Positions 43,469 to 53,810 of a DNA stretch of 64,000 nt are shown in pieces. Origin of the DNA: Trichodelitschia bisporula (taxonomy: Eukaryota; Ascomycota; Dothideomycetes; Phaeotrichales; Phaeotrichaceae); the NCBI GenBank assembly GCA_010356995.1, contig ML996689.1, positions 104,283-168,282 on the forward strand, given 5' to 3'. The notes beneath the pieces were generated by a model. That model saw nothing but the letters and a program-made list of their open reading frames with translations, did not search any database and was not told the DNA's origin. Every line of letters starts with the position of its first letter. The first letter of the stretch is position 1. Both the position numbers and the translations under genes were made by a program.

Positions 43469-45145
43469 ATGGCTCAAAATGCGCCTCAAGGCGAAGCCTC
43501 TGGGTACTACCAGGGTGCTCCTCAGCAGGGGGGCTACGAACAGTCCAAGTACGGCGAACAACCTAACTACGCGCCGCAATACCAGCAACAACCGCCACAG
43601 TATGGCCAGACGTACGCGCCGGATGGCTACAGTCATGGAGGCGAGAAGCAAGACTTCGCCGAAGCCTTCAAGATCCAGAAGCCAAAATGGAACGACTGGT
43701 GGGCTGGAGCGCTGGTAAATGCCTGCTCGAAGGAGCTATGAAACCAAGTTGCTAATGAGTTGTCGCAGTTCCTTGCCTGCGTAGCGGGCTTTGCCGCAGT
43801 GTCGGGCATCGCGATTAGTGCCTATGACAGCCACAAGAGCTCCAATGGTAACGGCATCTACGACGGGAGCAACGATTTCGGCCTGTCGACCAACACAATC
43901 ATCCTGTTCGCGTTCTGCCTTGCTTCCGCGCTTGTTCTCAGCTATGCCTACGTGTGGGTCGCGCGCGTCTTCCCGAAGCAGTTCATCTGGATAACAGGCA
44001 TTCTGAATATTCTCTTTGGGCTCGTTACTGCCATCTACATGCTGTCGCGCCGGTACTACTCTGGCGGCATCGTATTCCTACTGTTCTCCATCTTCGCCAT
44101 CATCTGCTTCGTCAGCTGGATTCCACGCATCCCCTTCAGCGCACTGATGCTCCAGACCAGCATCGATGTCTCGAAGAACTATGGTCACGTCTACCTCGTC
44201 AGCTTTCTGGGTGGCCTTGCGGCGACGGCGTTCGCAGCGTGGTACTCTGTCACCCTGGTCGCCATCTACGTCAAGTATGAGCCGGGGAATAACCCGTCGT
44301 GCCCGAATGGAGGCTGCTCAAGCGGCAAAGTGATCGGGCTGCTGGTCTTTGTGACGTTTGCTGCCTACTGGATCTCCGAGTGGCTGAAGAATACCGTGCA
44401 TACCACTATCTCTGGTGTCTACGGCTCGTGGTACTTCTGCTCGCACAACTTCCCTCGCGGCGCCACGCGCGGTGCATTCAAGCGCTCCGTCACGTACAGC
44501 TTTGGCAGCATCAGCCTCGGCAGCCTCGTCGTCGCGATTATCAACTGTCTACGGCAGGCCTGCTCCATCGCACAGCAGCAGGAAGGGGCCTCTGGTAATA
44601 TCGTGGGCTACATTCTGTTCTGCGTGCTTGGCTGCCTCATCTCGATCCTCGACTGGGCGGTACAGTTCATTAACCGCTACGCTTTCTCGCACATTGCGCT
44701 CTACGGCAAGTCGTACTTTTCAGCTGCCAAGGACACCTGGAAGTAAGTTTCTCATCAGTCATGCATTGTGTCCGTCTATTGACATTCCAGGATGATCAAG
44801 GATCGCGGAATCGACGCGCTCGTTAACGAATGTCTCATTGGCCCCGTCCTGACTATGGGTGCTACCTTTGTCGGCTTTGCGACCGCTTTCCTCGCGTACC
44901 TCTACCTCGTCTTCACGGACCCCGCATACAATAAAGGCGACAAGTACACACCCGTCGTGGTTGCCTTCGCCTTCTTGATTGGGCTGCAAATCTGCCAGAT
45001 CTTCACGACACCCATCTCCAGCGGCATTGACACAATCTTCGTCGCGTCGGCGTGGGATCCCGAGGTTCTCATGCGCGACCATCCGGATCTGTATGCGAGG
45101 ATGGTGTCAGTCTATCCGCATGTGCAGCAGGCCATACACGCGTGA
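43469..45145 (+). CDS. PNS1: choline transporter-like (CTL/SLC44) membrane protein PNS1
   Basis: Plasma-membrane protein of the choline-transporter-like family, 524 residues. Exons 43469-43714, 43769-44742 and 44791-45145; introns are 54 and 48 nt. The cytosolic N-terminus is Gln/Tyr/Pro-rich (GYYQGAPQQGGYEQSKYGEQ) and ends in FKIQKPKWNDWWAGAL, the fungal Pns1 entry motif. About ten hydrophobic helices follow. The CTL core signatures are present: ISGVYGSWYFCSHNFPRGAT, SFGSISLGSLVVAIINCLR, then NRYAFSHIALYGKSYFSAAK and DTWKMIKDRGIDALVNECLI across the last splice. The end has the family's DPEVLMRDHPDLYARM. Despite the name, choline transport by yeast Pns1 is not established. Confidence 0.95.
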
Positions 45146-46282
45146 TTGGGAGGAACCGAGGGAGGCAGAGCTGCATCTGCACGGACCTCTCGGTACGGTA
45201 CTCGGGGGCTGCAGGAACGTAGGTGCAATACGGCGGCGTTTAATCCTTGTAACAGTGATTATGGGTAAAAATGCTCCTGGGGGGATAGTGTCTATTGTAA
45301 TATCAACATAGAGGCCGGACGGGGTATCGGGAGCATTATTCGCGTTCAGTATGCACACTCTGCACTCTGAAGCATTGAAGTGCTGCGCTACGTCCCTCTA
45401 ATTACTGTTTGTGCGCTTGAGCGCGATAGCTTCCGCAGTGGATCTCCAAAGCCCGTCCGCTTCTCGAGAGTGGGGACTGGAGACCGGGCCGGCTTCGAAG
45501 CTAGCTTCACTGCACCCCTTGCAATGACGTAGTACATGGTGAGGGCCTCCAAAGCTTCATGAAATGTGCATTTGCCTCAGATAATGGTGATGCGAACCGC
45601 CCAGAGCTCGTGCTCAAAAGAAGCAGCCACTACACGGCGGTCTGACGTCTTACAAGGCCCCCACTGCGGCGCCGCTCTTTCCTCGCTGGCATCGCACGGT
45701 CCCCACTTGCCCCGCGCGCCATTTTGCATGAGAAGTCACGACGGGGGGTGTGGGGCGCGACTCCTGCCACCGTGACTGCGCGATTGAGGGTCGATGGGGT
45801 GCTCTTCTCCCAAGACTGCGGCCCGTGGTGAGCTGGCAGACCCGTTCTTGCTTTTTGTAGTGGAAAAATGTGAGAGGCGTGTGAGGAAGGCGCGGGGTGG
45901 AGAGTGTTTCCTTCCCTGCCGGAGATTCGTGGCCCCGAGCCTGTGACGCGGGGTGGTGGGGTGGTGGGGGTGGGGTATAAAGCTGTGGAATCCAAAGCTT
46001 TTCAACTTCTTCTCCTCAACAACCTCATTCTCAACTTCGCTCTTCCACAGCAACTCTCTTGCCTTTCCTCTATTTGCGTGTGTTCCTTGTTACGAACGTT
46101 GAAGCAAGTTTTGTGAGTCTGCTTCGTTATCTTCTCCTTTGGCGGTGTGCTAACGGGAGCTTAGCTGCCTCCCGCACAGTTCCTGTCTGCCATCCATTTG
46201 ACGCCAGATCATCAGATCCAGCTCGTAAGTTTTGGTTGCTCCTCAGTCGGGCATGTGCTAATCGACTCAGCTCGACGTAAAG
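45146..46282. promoter_or_regulatory. promoter and spliced 5' leader of the mannitol-1-phosphate dehydrogenase gene
   Basis: A clear TATAAA lies at 45976-45981 within GGGGTATAAAGCTGTGG, followed by a C/T-rich leader. Two probable 5'-UTR introns follow. The first is 46113-46164 (GTGAGT, branch GTGCTAAC, TTAG). The second is 46225-46270 (GTAAGT, branch GTGCTAAT, CTCAG), ending 12 bases before the ATG at 46283. No gene seen between 45146 and 45900. Confidence 0.6.
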
Positions 46283-47494
46283 ATGTCGTTTGAAAGGACT
46301 GCAGTTCACTTTGGCGGCGGCAACATTGGCCGGTAAGTTGCTTGTCATGACGCCCTGCCACACTGACATCGCGCTAGTGGCTTCGTTGCGCAGCTGCTGA
46401 ACGAATCCAAGTATGAAGTGATCTTTGTGGATGTCATGGATTCGATTATCAACAAACTCCAAGCAACTCCCACGTACACCGTGACGGAAGTTGGTGATGA
46501 CGGCGAGCGTACATTCACGATCGACCACTATCGCGCCATCAACTCCAAGTTCGACGAAGCCAAGGTGATCGAGGAGATTTCCAGGGCAGACACTGTCACT
46601 TGCGCTGTTGGCCCCAACATCCTCAAGTTCATCGCCGCTGTCATCGCCAAGGGCATTGAGGCTCGCAAGCTGGACTATCCGCTTGCTGTCATCGCGTGCG
46701 AGAACATGATCGGCGCCACCGACGCTCTCAAGGGCTTCATTGACACCCACCTCAGCGAATCCACCAAGTCGTCCCTCGATACCAAGGCTCGGTTCGCCAA
46801 CTCTGCCATCGATCGCATCGTTCCCAATCAGGCTCCCGATGCTGGCCTCGATGTCAAGATTGAGAAGTTCTTTGAGTGGTGTGTCGAGCTCCCTCCCTTC
46901 AAGGGCGGCAAGAAGCCCGAGATCAAAGGTGTCCACTTCGTGGATGATCTCACGCCCTACATCGAGCGCAAGCTCTTCACGGTGAACACCTCGCACGCCA
47001 CCGCGGCCTATGTGGGCAAGGCTCGCGGGAAGAAGTTCATTCATGAGGCCATGCAAGATGAGGAGATCAACAAAATCGTTCGCTCGGCGCTGAAGAACAC
47101 CGCGAACCTCATCGTCACCAAGCACGGTATCTCCGAGGCGGAGCAGGATGAATACGTTGAGAAGATTATCAAGCGTATCTCGAACCCCGCCCTGGAGGAC
47201 ATCGTGGAGCGTGTCGGCCGCGCGCCTCTGCGAAAGCTCTCTCGCAAGGAGCGTTTCGTCGGGCCGGCGGCCGAGCTGGCGGAGAAGGGGCTCGACTACC
47301 AGGGGCTCCTTGTCCCTATCGACGCCGCCTTTAGGTTCACCGATGTCGAGGGGGATGATGAATCTGCCAAGCTCGCCACGATCCTCAAGGAGAAGTCCTC
47401 GAAGGAGGTCGTGCAGGAGGTTTGCGGCCTGGCACCCGACCATCCGCTCTTCGGTGACATCGTGGAGATTGTGGAGAAGGTCCAGAAGAAGTAG
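46283..47494 (+). CDS. mpdA: mannitol-1-phosphate 5-dehydrogenase
   Basis: NAD-dependent enzyme interconverting fructose 6-phosphate and mannitol 1-phosphate in the cytosol, the main entry to fungal mannitol. Exons 46283-46332 and 46378-47494 give 388 residues, the usual family length. A 45-nt intron interrupts the dinucleotide-binding motif [16 protein letters not shown]. Other landmarks are [30 protein letters not shown], the [13 protein letters not shown] motif of the polyol-dehydrogenase superfamily, the [16 protein letters not shown] active-site region and [16 protein letters not shown]. The C-terminal domain is complete through [11 protein letters not shown]. The strong TATA box and two leader introns suggest high expression, which is inference. 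Confidence 0.96.
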
Positions 47495-48160
47495 ACCTAG
47501 GGCTCACCCTCTCGAGTGAGTGAAGATAGATGAAAAATTCATGTGACCTAACTTGTCGTACCGTGATGTGCCCCGCTTGATGTGACGCAGTAGTCCGTTG
47601 TGCTTCGGCGATTTACCTTGACGTGAGCTGCCGGCTTGTGATACCTGCACAAACGGCATGTTTTATCAGCCTTTGCGACTGGTGGGCGGGGTCAACCTCA
47701 CTTAGAGTTGGTCATTCTTTCGCGTGCTGTAGTCACCCGATGAGGCTATCGTAGATGAACCTGAGCGACGTTGCTATCGCTAGAGTGACTGGCAAGCGAT
47801 CTTCTAAAGCCGTATCCCCACTCAGCTCAAGGAGAGCGCAGCAATGGCGATGCTTCCACAGCCGGCAGCATACAGAGCCGTGTGGAGCTTCACGGACAAT
47901 GGTAACAGCTGGAGCGCAACACGCCGCAGACACCTTTTGAAAGAGAACCGTAGGTAGGACATGATTATCTGCGACAATGTACCGCCGCCATCACACAGTA
48001 CGAGACAAGGCCGCAGAAAACAGTTTCCAGGCTCCTCTTGCCGGACGGAAGAACACCCCCAATGATCCCTAATGATACACACGCACGCACATACACACAG
48101 CAACAAGCGCTAAATCCATCCGCGTCACACGCCGAGTAAACAACGCCCGGAAGTCCTTCG
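47495..48160. other. intergenic between convergent genes
   Basis: Shared 3' flank of the mannitol-1-phosphate dehydrogenase and the YIP4-like gene. No gene or repeat recognised beyond a short (AC)-rich run near 48073-48100. Confidence 0.5.
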
Positions 48161-49196
48161 CTAAGAAATGAAACACAGACACCCGAGACTGATGTAGAAC
48201 ACGAGCAGCGGGTAGACGGCGATGCCGACGCGGTTGCGCACCACGCCTGACCCGCCTAAAATGCTGATGCCTGCTGCGAGCGACCAGGCTACCAGGGCGA
48301 TGTAGACGGGGATGCGCGGGATCATGGGGAGACCGAGGCTGCTGAGGAGGGAGGCGATGACGAGGGGGAAGAGGGTGTAGCCGATGATGCAGACGGATTG
48401 GAAGAAGGAGCTGCGAGCGTTAGTGCGGAGAGGGTTTGAGGGGGAGAGTAGCGTACATGCTTCCACCCAGCAGCTTGATCTGCATAGTTACGACGGCCTC
48501 GCCAATCCACACGATGGCGAATACCCCGCTAAATACGGCTGCGCGCTGGTCGTTGCGCGCGCTGCGGGACAGGAGGAAGCTAAGCAGTAGCGAGAACAGC
48601 AGCGGGCCCCTGAGACCATTAGCATCGCTCACTCCCATAACCGCAGGAAAAACATACCACAAGTCCCAATCCCTCAACCCCTCACTCATCCCCCCATCCA
48701 GCACCTCAGGCCACCTCCCCAACGCCCCCCTCACAGCCCCCATACTCAACACCGGCCCCGATCCCGCGCTCTCCTCATCCCCGCTCCCTCCACGCGCCAG
48801 TATCCCGCCCATGAGGTGCTTCGGCCACAGTACATGGTGCATTTTCTCCCACACCGCGCGCAGATCGCGCGACAATGTCGCCCACACCGATTCATCGATT
48901 GTGTTCGTCGGCGCGCGCCGGTCTTCGCCCGGGATGCGCGACGAGAGGTAGTTCTGCGTGGAGGACGCGGTGCCGCCGCTGCGGGTGCTGCTGCTCGGTT
49001 GGGCGGGATTGAGGGGGGCGCGGTCGGAGGTCGGGCCTAGGGGGTCGTCGAGGTCGGAGAGGGAGGCTGTGGGTTGGGTTTAGCTGGGTGGTGTTGGAGG
49101 GGACGGGGGCTTACCATCGTCTGGGTCGACGAGGTCGGATTCTATGCGTGTGCCGGTGTCGTAGGACGGCTGGCTGGGTTGGTAGCGGCCGGCCAT
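48161..49196 (-). CDS. YIP4: Yip1-domain Golgi membrane protein (YIP4/YIPF6-like)
   Basis: Multi-pass Golgi membrane protein of the Yip1 family, which binds Rab GTPases in vesicle transport. Exons 49196-49115, 49066-48658, 48609-48457 and 48410-48161 give 297 residues. The cytosolic N-terminus (MAGRYQPSQPSYDTGTRIES) is acidic and Ser/Pro-rich. The conserved family block TIDESVWATLSRDLRAVWEK leads to MHHVLWPKHL. The spliced junction gives RDWDLWGPLLFSLLLSFLLS, a Yip1 hallmark, then IVWIGEAVVTMQIKLLGG and SFFQSVCIIGYTLFPLVIAS, followed by two more hydrophobic segments. About five membrane helices are expected. A Ser/Gly/Glu-rich insert (about residues 105-135) is not seen in yeast Yip4. Confidence 0.9.
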
Positions 49197-50165
49197 GGCT
49201 GCGAGAGTTGAGTGGATGGGGTGGTGTTGTGGGGGAGCGTTGCGGTGCGGAGGACGCGGCGGCCTGCTGGCGGAGCTTGGGAGAGGTGTTAGGTTGCGTT
49301 GCGGGCTGGGATGCGGGTGAGGGTTTTTCCGGGCCGAGGGGTGAGACTGCGGTGATGTACGGTTGGCGGAGATGGGTTGGATAGGATTGGAGCTTTGTAA
49401 TGGCCGGTGAATTGCTTCGAAGCTGATGTTGCCAGACCTTTTATTTAGAGCTGGTTATTACTCGAGACTTCATTCACTCTACAGTTGCAAGAATTGCAAG
49501 GCACCTCGGAGTGCGCTCTAATACCACCAAGCATTCATTCGTGCAGAGTATCTTACTTTGTTTGAAGTCCAGCAAAGTCGTTTCTCGTTTCTCGCGTCTT
49601 GAAGTTGTGAGGCTCAGTATATGCACGTAGAACCTGTCTGAACCTCGCTGATTGAAAGCTCTGAATTACAGTGAATCCCCGCACCGGTTCATTGCCTCTC
49701 TGTGCGTTATGATGTCGAGATGGTCTAGGGTGACCTTGCGTCAAGATGGTGATTCGACCCGCTCGCTCCAGTTGATGGACGCTCAAGCTTCTCCGGCTAC
49801 GTCAAAGTATCTCCCCGGGATCCTCAAATCGGATGGCTCTAAGCTCCCCTTCGTTGCGGCACAGCATGCACGTCACGGCTAATCGCGTCTCTCGCTACAT
49901 GCACTTCGATGCTTGCGGATATGCACATAGCGTCCCGATTATGCTGTTCCAGGTGGTTATACAGCCCGTTTGCTATCTTTTGCGGGTATCCGAGCAAGAG
50001 CTCCGATTGCTTCGGTTTTGACTTCAACTTTTCTAGGACCATTTTCATTCCATCTGCACCGCCTGCTCCCTCTTTTTCATCATCATCATCATCTCTCTCC
50101 CGTTCCTCCACTCAGCACATCGTTAAGATCTGTTTCTCATTCATGTCGGAATAGCTTCCTGCTCC
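49197..50165. other. intergenic, no gene seen
   Basis: Nearly 1 kb between the 5' ends of the YIP4-like gene and the DUF4238-like gene, so it contains both promoters. A (TCA)n-like stretch occurs near 50076-50093. Confidence 0.45.
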
Positions 50166-52199
50166 ATGTCTGGTCCAGCGTCTGGCTCATTGGACTGTGA
50201 GCTGTATAGGCCTCATGTCCCGCGGTTCATCCACCAGAATTTCTCCCCACCACTGCGATTGAAGGGGAAAAAGAAACAGAAGCGGGGTTCCAAACTCGGG
50301 CTTTTCGTCAATGCAGTCTCTTTTGGAGGCGAAGCAGTTGATCCGCGCCTGGAACGACATCGGCATTCCGTAGCAACAGACGCACCACCGGATTCGTTTT
50401 ACGGAGATGCTCTTCGTATACTCCTCAGCATCGAAACAGAAGTTGCAGAAATCCTTGGAAGTGTAAAGGACGCCGCCGAGCAAGGGGAAAATGTCCTCTT
50501 GACTCGCGACCAGGTGGATCAAGTGCGGAAGTTTGTTATCCTCCAGAAATACTGGGGGGAAAACTATTCGGTTTTCGATCAATATCCCATTATGGGACGC
50601 GAGACCGAAGGCTACTTCCTGGACAGCCCGATGGAGTACGCCCGGATCAAGGAGTTGAAGAATCCCGCACACTTCTGGTCTCACAATATCAAGACTTTTG
50701 CCAAAATCCACATCGACACTGAGGGCCAATGGGAAGAAGCATTGAGGTCCCAAATGTATCGCCCCCATGCCGAATGGTTCATCAGGCTCTTCACTGAAAC
50801 CTTTCTTTCCTTTTGCAAACCTTCGGTTGAGGACGATGAGTTTATTCTGACAAGAACTGCCTGTTGGACTAGCGAAGGCTCTATTGATTCACAAGACCAC
50901 TGGTCGTACGCATACCATCTCATGGTACCGATTTCTCCCAAATTGATGGTCGTTCTTCGCAGCAACTACCTTCCGGGTCCACGGGACGATCCGACACTTT
51001 GTCAAGTCAAAAGCCGAGTGCTGGACACGATGAGGCGGCCAAGGCAGACTGCAACTACTCTTGGGCCATATTCCGCGCTCCCGGATTTAGCGGTTGACAG
51101 GGCTGCAAGCTCCTTTGAAATATGGGTGGGTCAACGGAGGGTTGGGCGAGATGTCGCTTACCGAGGTGACAAAATCGCATTTGAGACCTTCCATATCCCG
51201 TCCCATCAGGTCCAAACCATCAATAGCGTCATGTTGGAGAAGGTGGACGAATCCCTGTACTACGTCTCACAACCTGCTCTCCTTAGAGCATTGGACTTCT
51301 ACCTCTCCCTTCCATGCACTGCAGAGAGTCCCTTCAAAAGGCTGGCCCGCTTTATGCGGCCCATGCTCACAAAATTGAGGAAATTGCATCAAGTCGCGCG
51401 TCAACTCTCTTCCGAGGCAACTTTGGAATACGCCATTTATGTGGGAGACGAGTCTCTGCTTGGAATCGAAGAAAGTTCGAATTTGAAGGGGGCAGACTTC
51501 TTCCGAGAAGCACCGGATGGCCCTAATGCGCGCTGGCTGAGGAAAGTGCGGGAGCCAGCGGATGACCACAAAACTGCGAATGGAGAGGAGCCAGCGGTCA
51601 TTGAGGCACCTTCCTCCGAGGTCTCCAATGTTGCTCAGGCGAGCACTCGAGCAGCGACGCCGGAACCAGAGCGACCTCCACCAACGCAGTCAGCTCCGCC
51701 GGGCGAAACCGACGCCGAAAACCTTCGTGGTGCAACAGGTACTTCCACATTTGCCGAGAGCCAGAACGGCGACGCTACTGGGGTCCGGCGCTCAGAATCC
51801 AGTACCAACCGAATCATTCCGCCTCCAGAAGACAATACTGAGTCGGCCGCGAGGTTGGGGAATATCGAGGCAACCGTGACAAGCGGGCAAGGCGACAGAA
51901 ACTCGGGTGCGGATGAGCCAGTGAGACAGGCTACTGACCCTGCGACGTCAGCAGCCCCTCACCGTGCTGACCTCACGGATCTGCAGAAGACCGTTTTGGA
52001 GATACACTTAGGGATGTTGAGTGCGGTATGGGTCATCATCCAAGCCATACCGTTCGTAACCCGGTGTGCATTCATCACACTTGATGTGTTGTTTTTTGTA
52101 GCTGCCAAACTCGTATGGCTCGGCTCGTGGCTCCTGTGGGGTTTTGCATGGATGATATTATTTGTGATCCTGCTTTTCCCACTGCTGTTGTCACGATGA
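50166..52199 (+). CDS. DUF4238-like protein with C-terminal membrane anchor
   Basis: Intronless frame of 677 residues. The N-terminal motif PHVPRFIHQNFSPPL (residues 16-30), the following basic stretch, and LLTRDQVDQVRKFVILQKYW (about residues 112-131) match the layout of DUF4238 proteins, common in fungi and of unknown function. The middle includes FWSHNIKTFAKIHIDTEGQW and FLSFCKPSVEDDEFILTRTA. Residues about 480-600 are a disordered Ala/Pro/Glu/Thr-rich linker. The C-terminus has two hydrophobic stretches (VWVIIQAIPFVTRCAFITLD, then LVWLGSWLLWGFAWMILFVI) ending in a very hydrophobic tail, so the protein is probably membrane-anchored. The start is the first ATG. No catalytic motif is recognised. 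Confidence 0.75.
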   Translation: MSGPASGSLDCELYRPHVPRFIHQNFSPPLRLKGKKKQKRGSKLGLFVNAVSFGGEAVDPRLERHRHSVATDAPPDSFYGDALRILLSIETEVAEILGSVKDAAEQGENVLLTRDQVDQVRKFVILQKYWGENYSVFDQYPIMGRETEGYFLDSPMEYARIKELKNPAHFWSHNIKTFAKIHIDTEGQWEEALRSQMYRPHAEWFIRLFTETFLSFCKPSVEDDEFILTRTACWTSEGSIDSQDHWSYAYHLMVPISPKLMVVLRSNYLPGPRDDPTLCQVKSRVLDTMRRPRQTATTLGPYSALPDLAVDRAASSFEIWVGQRRVGRDVAYRGDKIAFETFHIPSHQVQTINSVMLEKVDESLYYVSQPALLRALDFYLSLPCTAESPFKRLARFMRPMLTKLRKLHQVARQLSSEATLEYAIYVGDESLLGIEESSNLKGADFFREAPDGPNARWLRKVREPADDHKTANGEEPAVIEAPSSEVSNVAQASTRAATPEPERPPPTQSAPPGETDAENLRGATGTSTFAESQNGDATGVRRSESSTNRIIPPPEDNTESAARLGNIEATVTSGQGDRNSGADEPVRQATDPATSAAPHRADLTDLQKTVLEIHLGMLSAVWVIIQAIPFVTRCAFITLDVLFFVAAKLVWLGSWLLWGFAWMILFVILLFPLLLSR

Positions 52200-52570
52200 T
52201 CGGTTTTCGGTACGTCCTCCCTGCTGTTGTGCATTTCGCGTGTCCAAGAGTTCAGTTGAATTCGCGACGAACTTGGCACGTCTTTGACTTGCTCTTCGTG
52301 TGACTGACACGAGCGGTCCTTTAGGGTATACATCATTTATGAGAATCTGCGCCAGTGAAGTACATTGAACCGAGCCTCGAACGAAGGGAACTATGGTTTA
52401 TCGGCATTGGACATGTGGCGTCAACAAGTGTATCTTCAGACCTTCCCAATACTGTATGCTAGCGACAGCGTGATGAAAAAGTATCAAACATGTTGTATTG
52501 GTACATTCTGGGATGGAGAGGTCTCATGTGCTGTGACCGCGATCTATGAACCTGAAATCCGGACCATGCA
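52200..52570. other. intergenic between convergent genes
   Basis: 370 bp of shared 3' flank. Nothing recognised. Confidence 0.5.
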
Positions 52571-53155
52571 CTACGCCCCAAGTTCCTCCTTGATGATTCT
52601 TGCGACCAGCGGTTTCTCAACAGGCTTTCCCTCTAGTACTCCACCAGGGCCAATGGCCCTCTTCATGACATCGCCAAGGGCCAGTTTCTTCCCCTCAGTG
52701 CGCAGGCTCTCAACGGTGGCCTTGACGGCATCTCGGATTTCCGTCTCGCCCATCGTCTTCACGCCGCTTGCATATTCTTCCAGAATGGCCAACTGCTCCT
52801 GCTCCTTGAACACAAGGTCCTTGCGGTCCGCCTCATAGAATTCCTGTACGGAGTTCTTGCCCGAAGCGATGCGCTTCTTGAGCAGTGCGAGCAGGTTCAG
52901 GTCGTCCTGAACGGGCGACGCTGTCTTAGAGAGGTTTGTGATATCCGCTAGTACACCGCGCAGAACAGCGAGACGCACTTGGTCGCGAGCGCGCATTGCC
53001 GTCTTCAGGTCTTCGCGCAGCTTAGACAGCACGGGGGACGGCGCAGTCTCGGTGGAGTGGCAGCGCGGACATGTGGCGAGGCTAATGGGCAAGCGGTGCG
53101 GAAGCGGACGGGCAAGCAGGCGGAAGGCCAATCGACGGGATGCGGTTGGGACCAT
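52571..53155 (-). CDS. AIM41: mitochondrial YqeY-family protein (AIM41)
   Basis: Mitochondrial member of the YqeY/GatB-related family, 194 residues, intronless. Residues 1 to about 37 form an Arg/Ala/Leu-rich targeting sequence (TASRRLAFRLLARPLPHRLP). The YqeY domain follows: VLSKLREDLKTAMRARDQVR, LAVLRGVLADITNL, ALLKKRIASGKNSVQEFYEA, then EEYASGVKTMGETEIRDAVK. The C-terminal small domain has LALGDVMKRAIGPGGVLEGK and ends VARIIKEEL. The ATG at 53155 is the first in frame. Yeast Aim41 has no firmly known reaction; the domain is related to the tail of amidotransferase subunit GatB, so a role near tRNA is possible but unproven. Confidence 0.92.
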   Translation of the reverse strand: MVPTASRRLAFRLLARPLPHRLPISLATCPRCHSTETAPSPVLSKLREDLKTAMRARDQVRLAVLRGVLADITNLSKTASPVQDDLNLLALLKKRIASGKNSVQEFYEADRKDLVFKEQEQLAILEEYASGVKTMGETEIRDAVKATVESLRTEGKKLALGDVMKRAIGPGGVLEGKPVEKPLVARIIKEELGA

Positions 53156-53810
53156 AGCTACAGCTGACACTGAGGGATTCTAATATTTATGAGACAGGGT
53201 GGTCTGGAGCAATGATATTGCAATTGGTGACTTACATTGTAGCTAGTGTGGGGAGGTAGTTCGTGGGGAAACGGCTCGGAGGTGTCGCCTTTTCCGACCA
53301 GGATAGTGCATGGGTCAAGCGAAAAAGTGATAGCACCCTTTCTGGTAAGTCTATGCTTCTTCGTCAGCTAAAGCTTTGGCAAAAAACGGCTATGACTTTT
53401 GGGGGAGTGCCATTACTTTTCCGCACGAGCCTTGGATGTTGGTGGATGCGATGCGATGGCTGATGGGCCCGAGCTTTGAGTTTTTGCGTGTTGACAGCTC
53501 GACGGCGCGTGGTCGTGAACAACGAACAACCACCACACCCAGGAAATTCTGTCATCACTGCTTTTATTCTCATCTTTGGCGTGCCAGCTCACTCGCGCAC
53601 CTTCACCTCACCCATTAATACTGAGGCTGACCCAACACTTACACCCGCGCCTTGCTTCGACCTCCCTGCCTTCAAACCTCCCTCGAATGTATCACTTCGC
53701 GACTTCGCCTTAGCGACACCAACCGCATCCACTGTCCCACACCCCATCCTCGTCTCCGACAACCTACTTCGGTCTTTCCGGCGGCTCTCGCAGCTTCCTG
53801 AAACCGCGCC
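53156..53810. promoter_or_regulatory. divergent promoter region of AIM41 and NUP170
   Basis: 655-bp non-coding spacer between two outward-facing genes. The NUP170 side from 53590 is C-rich and leader-like. No specific site recognised. Confidence 0.4.

Noticed and set aside
46127-47443. Minus-strand ORF of 438 codons opposite the mannitol-1-phosphate dehydrogenase
   Set aside because: Shadow of a strongly codon-biased gene on the other strand.
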